Shown: positions 17,703-25,949 of the stretch, in pieces
Layout of the letters: every line of letters starts with the position of its first letter
Position numbering within the stretch: position 1 is the stretch's first letter
Origin: Gammaproteobacteria bacterium UBA7376
GTDB lineage: Bacteria; Pseudomonadota; Gammaproteobacteria; Pseudomonadales; Azotimanducaceae
Assembly (NCBI GenBank): GCA_002470275.1
Contig: DKNY01000026.1
Coordinates: forward strand, 1 to 57,950
Direction of reading: 5' to 3'
DNA length: 57,950 nucleotides
Position numbers and translations under genes: made by a program
The notes under the pieces: generated by a model
Seen by the model: the letters and a program-made list of their open reading frames with translations, nothing else
The model's database searches: none
Told to the model about the DNA's origin: nothing

Positions 17703-18169
17703 AGCGGCTTAATCAAGAGCACTAGGTAACGAAATGACATCACGGCTCCGCCAATGGGCATAATCGCTTCGCAAATCCAAGCGGGGACGTCCCCGTAGGC
17801 GATGGCGCCATCAAGGTACTCGTAATTTACAAATTGATAGCTGCCCCATGTAAAGAACAATAGAACCACGAGCGTGAAGCCGTGAGTCAGTCGCGCCAGC
17901 CAGGGCTTAAATCCTTCACTGACAAAACGGCTCGCTAAGTCGATACGAATATGACTGTCATCACGCGAGGCCACCATGGCGCCGACCAGGGCCACCCAAA
18001 GCACGGTAATTCTGACCAAGGAATCCCCCCAGTAGATCCCGCTGTCGAACAGGTTGCGCAACAACACCTGGGTTACCGCTACGCCAATCATCACCACCAG
18101 CAGCAAAACCAGCAGCGCATCCTCCAGCTGGCGCAGGCGACCCATTATCTGACTAAGGCGTTGCTTCAC
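17699..18169 (-). CDS. dctQ: TRAP transporter small permease (DctQ)
   Basis: A 156-residue four-helix membrane subunit that partners DctM. Helices are visible at the N-terminus (LLVLLLVVMIGVAVTQV), the WVALVGAMVASRDDSHIRID block typical of DctQ, and two more towards the C-terminus. The four-base overlap with dctM and 17-base overlap with dctP show one operon. Confidence 0.92.
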   Translation of the reverse strand: MKQRLSQIMGRLRQLEDALLVLLLVVMIGVAVTQVLLRNLFDSGIYWGDSLVRITVLWVALVGAMVASRDDSHIRIDLASRFVSEGFKPWLARLTHGFTLVVLLFFTWGSYQFVNYEYLDGAIAYGDVPAWICEAIMPIGGAVMSFRYLVLLIKPL

Positions 18170-19211
18170 TTCGGAATTGCTTGAGGTGAGCGATCAATTC
18201 TTCGTACATAGCGCGAGAGACGTAGCCGTCATCTATTAGCTTTTCGTTGGCCCGATCGGCCATCTCAAACCACTGCTGCTGTTCCTCATCCGAAGGCTGG
18301 AGCCATTCTACTCCCTCGGCCAACAAAGCTGCCTGGGCGCTGTCATTGTCCTGACGAGAAGATCTATCTACTGCCTCAACCGCAGTCGCCAGCTCCTCTG
18401 TTACGATCTGCTGCTCCATTTCGTTCAATCGATTAAAGGCGCGCTCCGTGATGGTGAATAGCCCGTAAACGTAAATCAGCGGCAGTTCAATGGCGTAGTT
18501 GACCTGGGTATGCCACTGGAGCGCAATGGCACCAATCGGCGGTGTACCAATGCTATCAATTAAACCCGTCTGCAGCCCCGTAAGGACGTCTGCAATGGGC
18601 AGCGGGATCGGCGTCACGTTGAAGGATGAATAGGCCTTCAGAGCGCCAGGATCATTATCCGGAGCCCAAACGCGCCGGTCTCGAAAAGCCCCCACCGAGG
18701 TAGCAGCATATTGGCTCATGGGATAGGCGAATCCGACCTCTGCCAAACCAAAACCAACAAATTTTTTCTCCCGCAGCCCCGCCATGAGCTGGGCATCCAT
18801 GCGTTCGCGCACATAGTCCACCTCTGCTGAAGAGCGAAAGATAAGAGGCAAGTTGTAGAGTGCAATATCGGGATAAGGCTGCATCACGCCCCCCGAAGTG
18901 AGCGCTGCGCCGTGAATCTGCCCAACCCGCATTTTCCGCAACACCGCCTTATCGTCACCCATCACACCGCCGGGATAGATTTTAAACTTGACCTCACCAT
19001 TCGTTCTCTCGCCAATGCGCTCGGCCGCACTCCGTAAGGACTTCATCCAGCCCGTCCCCTCTGGCGAAAGGGTGGCTATTTTCAAGGTCGTTGCCGCCTG
19101 GGGCTGAGGGGCCAAACCGACCCAGAGGAACAAAAACACGATCGCCCCTGTCATCCAGGTCGTCTTGACAGTGGGCGTTTGGAGATCAGAGTTAAAAGTA
19201 GTCGTCTGCAC
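18153..19211 (-). CDS. dctP: TRAP transporter substrate-binding protein (DctP)
   Basis: Periplasmic binding protein of 352 residues. A hydrophobic export segment spans residues 20-39 (ends PQAATT), and the mature part begins LKIATLSPEGTGWM, typical of DctP. Conserved Arg for carboxylate ligands is expected near the FRDRRVWAPDND block. The ligand is not predictable, though TatT-associated systems are thought to carry hydrophobic or bulky ligands. It overlaps tatT by 20 bases. Confidence 0.93.
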   Translation of the reverse strand: MQTTTFNSDLQTPTVKTTWMTGAIVFLFLWVGLAPQPQAATTLKIATLSPEGTGWMKSLRSAAERIGERTNGEVKFKIYPGGVMGDDKAVLRKMRVGQIHGAALTSGGVMQPYPDIALYNLPLIFRSSAEVDYVRERMDAQLMAGLREKKFVGFGLAEVGFAYPMSQYAATSVGAFRDRRVWAPDNDPGALKAYSSFNVTPIPLPIADVLTGLQTGLIDSIGTPPIGAIALQWHTQVNYAIELPLIYVYGLFTITERAFNRLNEMEQQIVTEELATAVEAVDRSSRQDNDSAQAALLAEGVEWLQPSDEEQQQWFEMADRANEKLIDDGYVSRAMYEELIAHLKQFRSEATP

Positions 19212-20112
19212 TGTCTAAGAGTTCCTTTGCTTGTTCCTTGGCGACGGTATTCATCAGGGTCAGGCCGGGAGCTTGGGCCTCGGCATCAAGCACCTCCCCC
19301 AACAGCTGATCGTGTAACGCTCTATCAAACATGAGCCGGGCATATTGATCAGCGTACATGACCTTGGCCATGAGGTGCTGACCGGAAGAAATATCGAGCA
19401 CTCTCTCAAAGTGGCCTTTGCCGATTTCCGGTTTGCCACCCATCGCGGGCGGCAGCAGGGTTTCGAATACGCCCAGGTAGAGATAAGCCCCGCCATTGGC
19501 ATGCTCACCATCTAGCTCAGCGACTTGCGTCATCAGGGCCTTAACTCTAGCCAGTTGGGCCACCGCGCCAAAATCATCGCTATTGGCCTGAATCCAACCG
19601 GCCCAGATGCTCGCCAAGCTATAGAGCTCGGGCACCTCGGACGCTCGACGACTTTGAACCCAGCTCAAAAAATCAGGGAAGGCTCGCGTGTCGAGATCGC
19701 AACCATTGGTGAGCGACGCGCAGGTTGACGCAAAAATTTGTGCCTTGGCCTTCTCATGCAGTTTCTTGGCACGTTCGGCATCGGCCACAAAGGCTCCCGC
19801 GTAGGCGGAGTGCAGCTCGGCTGACTGCGCCAAGAGCGCTGCGTTGTCGGGCGACCCAGAAACAAGAGAATCAATGAGGATTAGGTAGGCCGGTGCACCG
19901 TCGCGCACCATGGCGGGATCATCACTGTCAAGGATGGCGTCAGAGAGGTTGCTAGCGAAACCCTGGGTTACTGAGCCCAGCATGGACGCACACCCAGAGC
20001 TCAATAGTAGGAAGGCCGCCAGGACGAGCTTTAGAACCCCATTGGCGTGCGGACGCAAGCGCCCTTCGCGAGACGACCCGTAAGATTTTCCTGCCCTTAA
20101 CGTGCCCGTCAT
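19192..20112 (-). CDS. tatT: TatT-type TRAP-associated lipoprotein
   Basis: First gene of the TRAP operon. A 306-residue protein with an N-terminal hydrophobic segment ending LLLSSGC (Cys 41), a probable lipoprotein site, although the -3 residue is Ser rather than Leu. The rest is helical, with TPR-like repeats: AYLYLGVFETLLPP, then ISSGQHLMAKVMYADQYARL. TatT proteins form a ring that docks the DctP-like protein in the TPAT subclass of TRAP transporters first described in Treponema. The leading basic stretch (residues 1-25) is long, and the start may be later. Confidence 0.88.
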   Translation of the reverse strand: MTGTLRAGKSYGSSREGRLRPHANGVLKLVLAAFLLLSSGCASMLGSVTQGFASNLSDAILDSDDPAMVRDGAPAYLILIDSLVSGSPDNAALLAQSAELHSAYAGAFVADAERAKKLHEKAKAQIFASTCASLTNGCDLDTRAFPDFLSWVQSRRASEVPELYSLASIWAGWIQANSDDFGAVAQLARVKALMTQVAELDGEHANGGAYLYLGVFETLLPPAMGGKPEIGKGHFERVLDISSGQHLMAKVMYADQYARLMFDRALHDQLLGEVLDAEAQAPGLTLMNTVAKEQAKELLDSADDYF

Positions 20113-20426
20113 AACGATCCTAAATCACCCGCTACTTCTATTTCATTTAAACGATGCTACGTGGCTAAATCAACCGCGATTTTCATTCGCCGGAGAGAGA
20201 ATCAACGCGTCTCCTCAACGATGACCCGTGCCCTTAGACAGGGAGGGCGACAAACCTGAGCCTACACCCAGCGGCTATCATGACCAAGGAGATACCGCTC
20301 GAGAACGACCGGCGGCAACCGCCACCCATGCCAGAACGGGTGAAGTCATGGCTAAATTTTAATGACAAATCTTCGCGCCCAGTTCGGTATTTGATAGCCT
20401 GCACCGTCACGTTACCGGAGCGCAAC
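20113..20426. other. Divergent intergenic region, tatT / enoyl-CoA hydratase
   Basis: About 314 bases between divergent start codons. The crotonase frame stays open upstream to 20280, but that part lacks a family match and a ribosome site. I see no convincing promoter pair, terminator or RNA. It presumably carries both divergent promoters. Confidence 0.5.
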
Positions 20427-21203
20427 ATGTCCAAGCAGTGGGTCTTAACTTCGAATAAAAACCAGGTCACCACCGTGACCATGAATCGCCCAGAAGCCCT
20501 GAACGCGCTGTCTGAAGCTCTGCGCCAAGAGCTTATTGAAATTTTCACCGACCTCGCCACGGACCCTAAAACGGACGTGGTGATTCTGACCGGCACAGGC
20601 CGAGCCTTTACCGTTGGCCTGGATTTAAAAGAACTGAGCGATGACGATCCAGGCAAGGCGGTGACCAGCACGGATTTGACCGATGCCATGGTTAATCTCA
20701 ATAAGCCCATTATCGGCGCAATCAACGGCTTTGCGATTACCGGTGGGTTTGAGATCGCCCTCATGTCAGACTTTTTAATTGCTGGCCCAGAGGCAAAATT
20801 TGCAGATACCCATACCCGCGTGGGTATTGTCCCTGGCTGGGGGTTGTCTCAAAAGCTGCCCCGACTGATCGGACTTTACCGAGCCAAGGAACTCAGCCTG
20901 ACCGGGAACTTCCTCGATGCCGACACGGCCTATGCTTGGGGCTTGGTCAATCGGGTGGTCGACAATGACGAACTGCTCCCCCTTTGTCAGAGCCTAGGCG
21001 AGGATATTGCGTCCACCGACGCTGTCACGCGCAAGACTATGCGACAAATTATCGATCAAGGATGGTCCACTACCTTAGAAGCTGGACTCGCGATTGAAAA
21101 AGAAGCCAATCGCGCCCACGCCGATGCGGAGCTTCGAGCAGAGGGCGTTGCAGACAAGCGCGAGCAGGTCCGTAAGCGGGGCCAGTCTCAGTCCGACGAC
21201 TAA
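20427..21203 (+). CDS. Enoyl-CoA hydratase/crotonase (EchA17-like)
   Basis: Crotonase-fold protein of 258 residues from ATG 20427, which has CGGAG nine bases upstream. The oxyanion-hole region AFTVGLDLKEL is at residues 60-70, and the first catalytic Glu is in GGFEIALMSD (Glu 109). The second catalytic Glu of classical hydratases is replaced: FADTHTRVGIVPGWG has His 129 at that position, as in Mycobacterium EchA17-type proteins. The reaction may therefore not be plain hydration. Convergent with glk, sharing four bases. Confidence 0.85.
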   Translation: MSKQWVLTSNKNQVTTVTMNRPEALNALSEALRQELIEIFTDLATDPKTDVVILTGTGRAFTVGLDLKELSDDDPGKAVTSTDLTDAMVNLNKPIIGAINGFAITGGFEIALMSDFLIAGPEAKFADTHTRVGIVPGWGLSQKLPRLIGLYRAKELSLTGNFLDADTAYAWGLVNRVVDNDELLPLCQSLGEDIASTDAVTRKTMRQIIDQGWSTTLEAGLAIEKEANRAHADAELRAEGVADKREQVRKRGQSQSDD

Positions 21204-22201
21204 GGACCGCTGAGCCCAGGCCGTCCCGCGTTAAGTTGGTCGAGACAGTGACTCGCGCCAACCAAACCCGGCTGTTCATCGCAAATTACCAATAGCGGAA
21301 TGTTTTTAGCCAATGAGGACAGCTCGCCACGCTCCTCAAAGCGGCGACGCAGCGGACTGTCCGCTAGGTGATTCACCAGCTGGGGCACGATGCCGCCGCC
21401 AAGATAAACACCGCCCCGGGCATTGAGCGTCAGCGCGAGATTGCCCGCCGCGGTGCCGAGCAGGCCAAGGAAAACGTCTAGAGTTTGATGACAAATCGGA
21501 TTCGCCCCGCCCACGGCTTGGGCGGAAATCTCCTCCGAGGACAGGGCCTCTGGCGTGATGCCCCATAATGAGCACATGGCATCATATACATTCCGGAGCC
21601 CGGGGCCGGATAACACTGTTTCCCAGCAAACATGATCGTGCGCCTGATTGAGGATCGTCCACAACTCGGCTTCTAGCGGGCTCCCGGGTGCTAAGTCGGC
21701 GTGCCCCCCCTCAGAGGCGATGACCTGCCAAGACGCCTCAGCCCCCCCCACGGATACCGGGATCAGGCCTGCCATTCCTAACCCAGACCCAGGGCCCAAC
21801 AGAGCCTTGGTGTCTAGCGTTGGCGCCTGCCCACCGATCTGCACGAGCCGCTGAAAAAACGGCAGCCCGCTGGCCATGGCGAAGAAATCATTAACGAAGG
21901 CAACCGGCGCCCTCAGTAGGGTTTCCAAACTCGCGCGCTGCAGCACAAGCCCGGTATTGGTTATGACGACGTAGTCCGCGTGGGAGGCAGGCCCCGCTAC
22001 AGCCAATAGGGCGCCCGTAAGTTTAGGTTTTTGCAGAGCCTCGGCGGCATCGCGAAGCAGGGCTTCTCCCTCGGTATAGGCCTGAGTGCTCAAAATGACG
22101 GGCGTATCCAGCAGTTCCGGGGAACCCCCGACCACCTCGCGGCAGAGAGAAAAACGGGCGTTGGTCGCGCCAATATCGCCAATCAAGGCCAGGTCTGCCA
22201 T
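21200..22201 (-). CDS. glk: Glucokinase (bacterial Glk type)
   Basis: Phosphorylates glucose with ATP. Start ATG 22201 (MADLALIGDIGATNARF), with GGAGG five bases upstream, gives 333 residues; the frame stays open to 22249. Family motifs: phosphate loop GDIGATNARF, the glucose-binding FVNDFFAMA (catalytic Asp), SEGGHADLAPG, and the C-terminal GGVYLGGGIVPQL. The proteobacterial Glk family rather than ROK, because the ROK zinc motif is absent. The gene is isolated from other glycolytic genes. Confidence 0.92.
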   Translation of the reverse strand: MADLALIGDIGATNARFSLCREVVGGSPELLDTPVILSTQAYTEGEALLRDAAEALQKPKLTGALLAVAGPASHADYVVITNTGLVLQRASLETLLRAPVAFVNDFFAMASGLPFFQRLVQIGGQAPTLDTKALLGPGSGLGMAGLIPVSVGGAEASWQVIASEGGHADLAPGSPLEAELWTILNQAHDHVCWETVLSGPGLRNVYDAMCSLWGITPEALSSEEISAQAVGGANPICHQTLDVFLGLLGTAAGNLALTLNARGGVYLGGGIVPQLVNHLADSPLRRRFEERGELSSLAKNIPLLVICDEQPGLVGASHCLDQLNAGRPGLSGP

Positions 22202-22299
22202 GCGTCCTCCAGTTGTTCCGCCTGAAGGCAGAATAGTTAACGACTTCAAGGAGCGGAAGCTTTTTAGTACAGTTCTGCAGCGTAGCCGTGAGGGACTCC

Positions 22300-23892
22300 A
22301 TGTTTTCTTGCTTCAAAGGCCTGAATGCTTTTCTGTACCAAATTGGTTTGGGGTTGGTCCTTCTCGCCATCGCGCTAAACGCATCCTCAGACGTTCTTCA
22401 CCTGGGCAATGACGGAGAACCGTCAACCCTCGACCCCCACCGCTACAATCTTCGCCTGGAAGAAACACTCCTCAATGATCTCTTCATGGGGCTCACGACC
22501 TTTACCGCGGCTGGCCAAATCGCCCCCGGTGCCGCTGAGAGCTGGACTCAGAGCGAAGATGGCAAGACCTGGACTTTTAAGCTCCGAACGGATGGCAGAT
22601 GGTCCGACGGCGAACCCGTAACGGCCTCTGACTTTGTCTATTCCATGCGCCGCCTGCTTACGCCCAGCACCGCCGCGAGCCTGGCCTACTTCCTGTACAT
22701 GATCGAAAACGCTGAGGCGATCAATCGTGGCGAGCTGCCTCCCGAAGCGCTGGGGGTGACCGCTGAGGACCCACTCACCCTCCGCATCAGACTCGCCTAC
22801 CCCTACCCTTACCTACTGGAACGCTTGCTCTATCCCACCGCATTTCCCGTCCCTCGCCACGTTATCGAGCGCGTTGGCAAGGCGTGGACGAAGGCCGAAC
22901 ACTGGGTTTCCAATGGCGCCTACAAACTGGCGGAATGGCGCCCCCAGGCCTATGTGGAAATGGTCGCGAACCCATTCTTTCATGCACCTGCGCCCATCAA
23001 AACCGTTAGACACCATGCACTGGCCAGCGAACAATCCGGATACAACCGCTTCCGCAGCGGCGAACTTGCCGCCATCCCCAGCTTTCCGGCTTCAGAGCTG
23101 ACCAACATGCAGCAAGATCGCCCCAAAGAGCTGCGCCTGGCGCCGTTGTTATCCATCATGTACCTGGTCTTTAATACTCAAAAGCCACCCTTTCATGACC
23201 CACGCGTCAGAAAAGCGCTGGGCCTGGTGATCCAGCAGCAAACCATTACTCAGCGCGTCTTACGCAATGGCAGTCAACCCAGCTTGTCCATAACACCATC
23301 GCTTATCCGGGACTATCAGCCCGTACCGCTACCCCATGCTGATCTGAGTCAGGCCAATCGCGTGGGTAAGGCCAGAGACCTGCTCGCCCAGGCGGGCTAT
23401 AACCAAGATCATCCGCTGAGGGTGACGCTTAAACATGTAAACAGCCTGGAAGGCAAAAAAATCAACCTCGCCATCGCGGCCATGTGGCGCCAGCTCGGTG
23501 TGGAGACCACGCTGGCTCAATCAGAGCTGCGGGCACACTTCGCCGACCTGCGGCAAGGCAGCTTTGAGGTGGCATGGGCCGGATGGGTTGGGGAAAACAA
23601 TCCAGAACACTATCTGAGCCTGTTGCGGTCTGATATCGGCAACGTGAACTATGGCCGCTACAGGAACAGCGCCTTTGATGACCGTATGGCAGCAGCACGG
23701 AGGCAGGCAGACGCAACATCTCGAGGGGAACTGCTGAGACAGGCAGAACAGATTATGGTCGCCGACTATCCGGTCGTACCGCTATATATGCTGGCAAGTC
23801 GCAGGCTCGTTAACGCCAGCCTCCAGGGCTGGCAGGACAACGTCCGCAATATGCATCAATCGCGCTATCTCTTTTGGTCTGATGCACCCTGA
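22300..23892 (+). CDS. Peptide ABC transporter substrate-binding protein (OppA-like)
   Basis: SBP_bac_5 protein of about 530 residues. The N-terminal hydrophobic signal (residues 8-27) is followed by the mature start DVLHLGNDGEPSTLDPHRYN, the standard OppA entry motif. The long domain ends with REQAEQIM-like QAEQIMVADYPVVPLYMLAS. I choose ATG 22300, with GAGGG upstream, over GTG 22288. It overlaps the permease gene by 11 bases. In OppA-type systems it delivers oligopeptides to the permeases. No lipobox is seen, so the mature form is probably soluble. Confidence 0.92.
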   Translation: MFSCFKGLNAFLYQIGLGLVLLAIALNASSDVLHLGNDGEPSTLDPHRYNLRLEETLLNDLFMGLTTFTAAGQIAPGAAESWTQSEDGKTWTFKLRTDGRWSDGEPVTASDFVYSMRRLLTPSTAASLAYFLYMIENAEAINRGELPPEALGVTAEDPLTLRIRLAYPYPYLLERLLYPTAFPVPRHVIERVGKAWTKAEHWVSNGAYKLAEWRPQAYVEMVANPFFHAPAPIKTVRHHALASEQSGYNRFRSGELAAIPSFPASELTNMQQDRPKELRLAPLLSIMYLVFNTQKPPFHDPRVRKALGLVIQQQTITQRVLRNGSQPSLSITPSLIRDYQPVPLPHADLSQANRVGKARDLLAQAGYNQDHPLRVTLKHVNSLEGKKINLAIAAMWRQLGVETTLAQSELRAHFADLRQGSFEVAWAGWVGENNPEHYLSLLRSDIGNVNYGRYRNSAFDDRMAAARRQADATSRGELLRQAEQIMVADYPVVPLYMLASRRLVNASLQGWQDNVRNMHQSRYLFWSDAP

Positions 23893-24820
23893 TGCTCCCA
23901 TGTCGCGCCCCGGTTTAGGTCTGCGGCTGATGATGATGGCAGTCACCCTGCTCGCCATCATCACCCTGGTGTTCGGTATGTTGAGACTGGCACCCGGCGG
24001 GCCCTTTGACGGTGAGCGGGATTTGCCGCCAGAAATCGAAGCCAACTTAAAAGCCGCCTATCATTTGGATGAACCCATCGTAAGCCAGTACTTTCGCTAT
24101 TTGGGCAATCTGATCCAGGGGGATTTGGGGCCCTCCTTCCGACATCAGGACTTTCGGGTAAACGAGCTGATTGCGGCGGGTCTACCCACCAGCGCCCTGC
24201 TAGGTACGCTCTCCCTGTTGCTTGCCCTATCCCTTGGGCTGAGCCTCGGCGTATTCGGTGGCATGAACCCAGGTTCGACGCTGGATAACGCTCTCATGGG
24301 GTTCGCCAATCTGTCTATCGCCGCGCCCACGATCATCACTGCCCCCCTTATGGTGCTGGTTTTTTCTATCTTCCTGAGTTGGTTTCCTGCCGGCGGCGAC
24401 GGTGGTCTGATGCACTACATCCTGCCGTCAATGGCCCTTGCACTGCCGTTCGCGGGCGCCATCGCCCGTCTGGTGCGGGCGGGCGTTATCGAATGCAGAC
24501 TGGAGCCCTATATCGTCACGGCGAGAGCCAAGGGGCTACCCGAACGTCGGATCGTTTACCGACACATTCTGCCTATCGCCATTTTACCGGTGCTGTCCTT
24601 CCTCGGCCCCATGGCTGCAGCGCTGCTCACTGGGTCCATCGTCATCGAGCAGGTCTTCGATCTGCCGGGCATCGGGCGCTATTTCGTGCAGGCCGCTCTC
24701 AATCGGGACTACACCTTGGTGATGGGCATGGTTCTGGTCTACTCCACCCTGATCGTGCTATTCAACTTCTTAGTGGACCTGGCCTACGCTTGGTTAGATC
24801 CTCGTCTCAAGGGGGCCTGA
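23882..24820 (+). CDS. Peptide ABC transporter permease (OppB-like)
   Basis: Inner-membrane permease of 312 residues with six hydrophobic segments. The N-terminal segment (LMMMAVTLLAIITLVFGMLRLAPGGPFDGER) matches OppB/DppB, and the EAA loop is YIVTARAKGLPERRIVYRH. An alternative ATG at 23900 (MSRPGLG) is possible. Overlaps the binding-protein gene and is followed four bases later by the second permease. Confidence 0.92.
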   Translation: MHPDAPMSRPGLGLRLMMMAVTLLAIITLVFGMLRLAPGGPFDGERDLPPEIEANLKAAYHLDEPIVSQYFRYLGNLIQGDLGPSFRHQDFRVNELIAAGLPTSALLGTLSLLLALSLGLSLGVFGGMNPGSTLDNALMGFANLSIAAPTIITAPLMVLVFSIFLSWFPAGGDGGLMHYILPSMALALPFAGAIARLVRAGVIECRLEPYIVTARAKGLPERRIVYRHILPIAILPVLSFLGPMAAALLTGSIVIEQVFDLPGIGRYFVQAALNRDYTLVMGMVLVYSTLIVLFNFLVDLAYAWLDPRLKGA

Positions 24821-24824
24821 CGCT

Positions 24825-25694
24825 GTGGCATTCCAACGCAACAGAGCAACCCAACCCCGGCTGCAGGCATTGGGCCTGCCCATGACGCTGCTTTGCGTCA
24901 TCCTCGGTGCCGCCCTGCTCGCGCCCTGGGCAAGTGACTGGGGCCTCCAAGACATCGACTGGGAGGCGATCCAGGCGCCCCCCTCCAGCAGCCATTGGTT
25001 CGGAACCGACATGGTAGGGCGCGACCTGTTTACCCGTACCATGGCAGGCGCGAGAACGTCTATCCTGGTAGCGCTCATTGCGACCAGCATCAGTTTATTG
25101 ATCGGTATCCTGTGGGGGGCCACCGCGGGCTATGCCGGCGGCAGAATCGACCTGCTAATGATGCGGGTCGTTGATCTGCTATACGGTCTTCCCTTTATCC
25201 TTATCGTCATTTTATTGGTGGTGCTGTTTGGCCGGCAGCCCTACCTGCTGTTCGCATCCCTGGGCGCCATTTTTTGGCTGGACACAGCACGGATCGTGCG
25301 CGGCCAAGCCCTGCGGCTGAGGCAGGCGGACTTTGTTCAGGCCGCCCGCTGCCAGGGTTATCGCCACACTTACATCATCGTCCATCACCTGCTGCCCAAT
25401 ATGCGGGGACCCCTTCTCGTCTGCACCACCCTAACCCTACCCGCTATCATGCTCGCAGAAAGCTTCATCAGCTTTTTAGGCTTGGGTATTGCAGAGCCCA
25501 ACACCAGTTGGGGCACGCTGATCGCAGATGGGACCCAGTCCATGGAAGCAGCGCCCTGGATGCTGTTTTTTCCAGGCACCCTGCTTATCGGCTGCATCTG
25601 GTGCTGCAACACCGTGGGCGATCGTCTGCAAAACCAAGTCTCTGAAGGATCACATTCCCTGGGTAAGAGCCATCTCCGAACCCCCACGCGCTGA
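24825..25694 (+). CDS. Peptide ABC transporter permease (OppC-like)
   Basis: Second permease, 289 residues, GTG start. It shows the OppC/DppC hallmarks HWFGTDMVGRDLFTRTMAGAR near residues 62-81 and the EAA loop DFVQAARCQGYRHTYIIVHH, then FISFLGLGIAEPNTSWGTL. No OppD/OppF ATPase gene follows: the next genes make a glycosyltransferase and a deacetylase. The ATPases must be encoded elsewhere or shared with another system. Confidence 0.92.
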   Translation: MAFQRNRATQPRLQALGLPMTLLCVILGAALLAPWASDWGLQDIDWEAIQAPPSSSHWFGTDMVGRDLFTRTMAGARTSILVALIATSISLLIGILWGATAGYAGGRIDLLMMRVVDLLYGLPFILIVILLVVLFGRQPYLLFASLGAIFWLDTARIVRGQALRLRQADFVQAARCQGYRHTYIIVHHLLPNMRGPLLVCTTLTLPAIMLAESFISFLGLGIAEPNTSWGTLIADGTQSMEAAPWMLFFPGTLLIGCIWCCNTVGDRLQNQVSEGSHSLGKSHLRTPTR

Positions 25695-25802
25695 GCCATC
25701 AAGCAGCCGCGATGCGCCACCGGGACCATCAGAACAAAGGCGTGCCCCAACCTTTCACAAAACGGTAGACTGTTGACCCCTTACTAGAAGAGGAGTTGCC
25801 CG

Positions 25803-25928
25803 TTGCAGCGCGTAGCGCTAAAGCTTGATGAGCTTGAGGACCATGGAGCCCGGTGCACAGACATCCAGCCGGCGTCTTCGCCATCGACTGAGGGGCAAAA
25901 AGCCATTTTTGAATCATCCGCGAACTAA
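25803..25928 (+). CDS. Possible small protein, 41 residues, TTG start
   Basis: A short frame in the 255-nt gap before the glycosyltransferase gene. TTG 25803 has a GAGGAG ribosome site seven bases upstream, and an in-frame TAG lies just before, so no longer start exists. The product is charged (MQRVALKLDELEDHGARC at its start) and soluble, with no known motif. It ends 21 bases before the glycosyltransferase start. It could be a leader peptide or chance; only the ribosome site and position support it. Confidence 0.3.
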   Translation: MQRVALKLDELEDHGARCTDIQPASSPSTEGQKAIFESSAN

Positions 25929-25949
25929 AAAAAGAGGTACTCCAAGGCG

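Noticed and set aside
20280..20426. 49-residue N-terminal extension of the crotonase
   Set aside because: No family match, and ATG 20427 has a ribosome site; the extension covers the promoter region.
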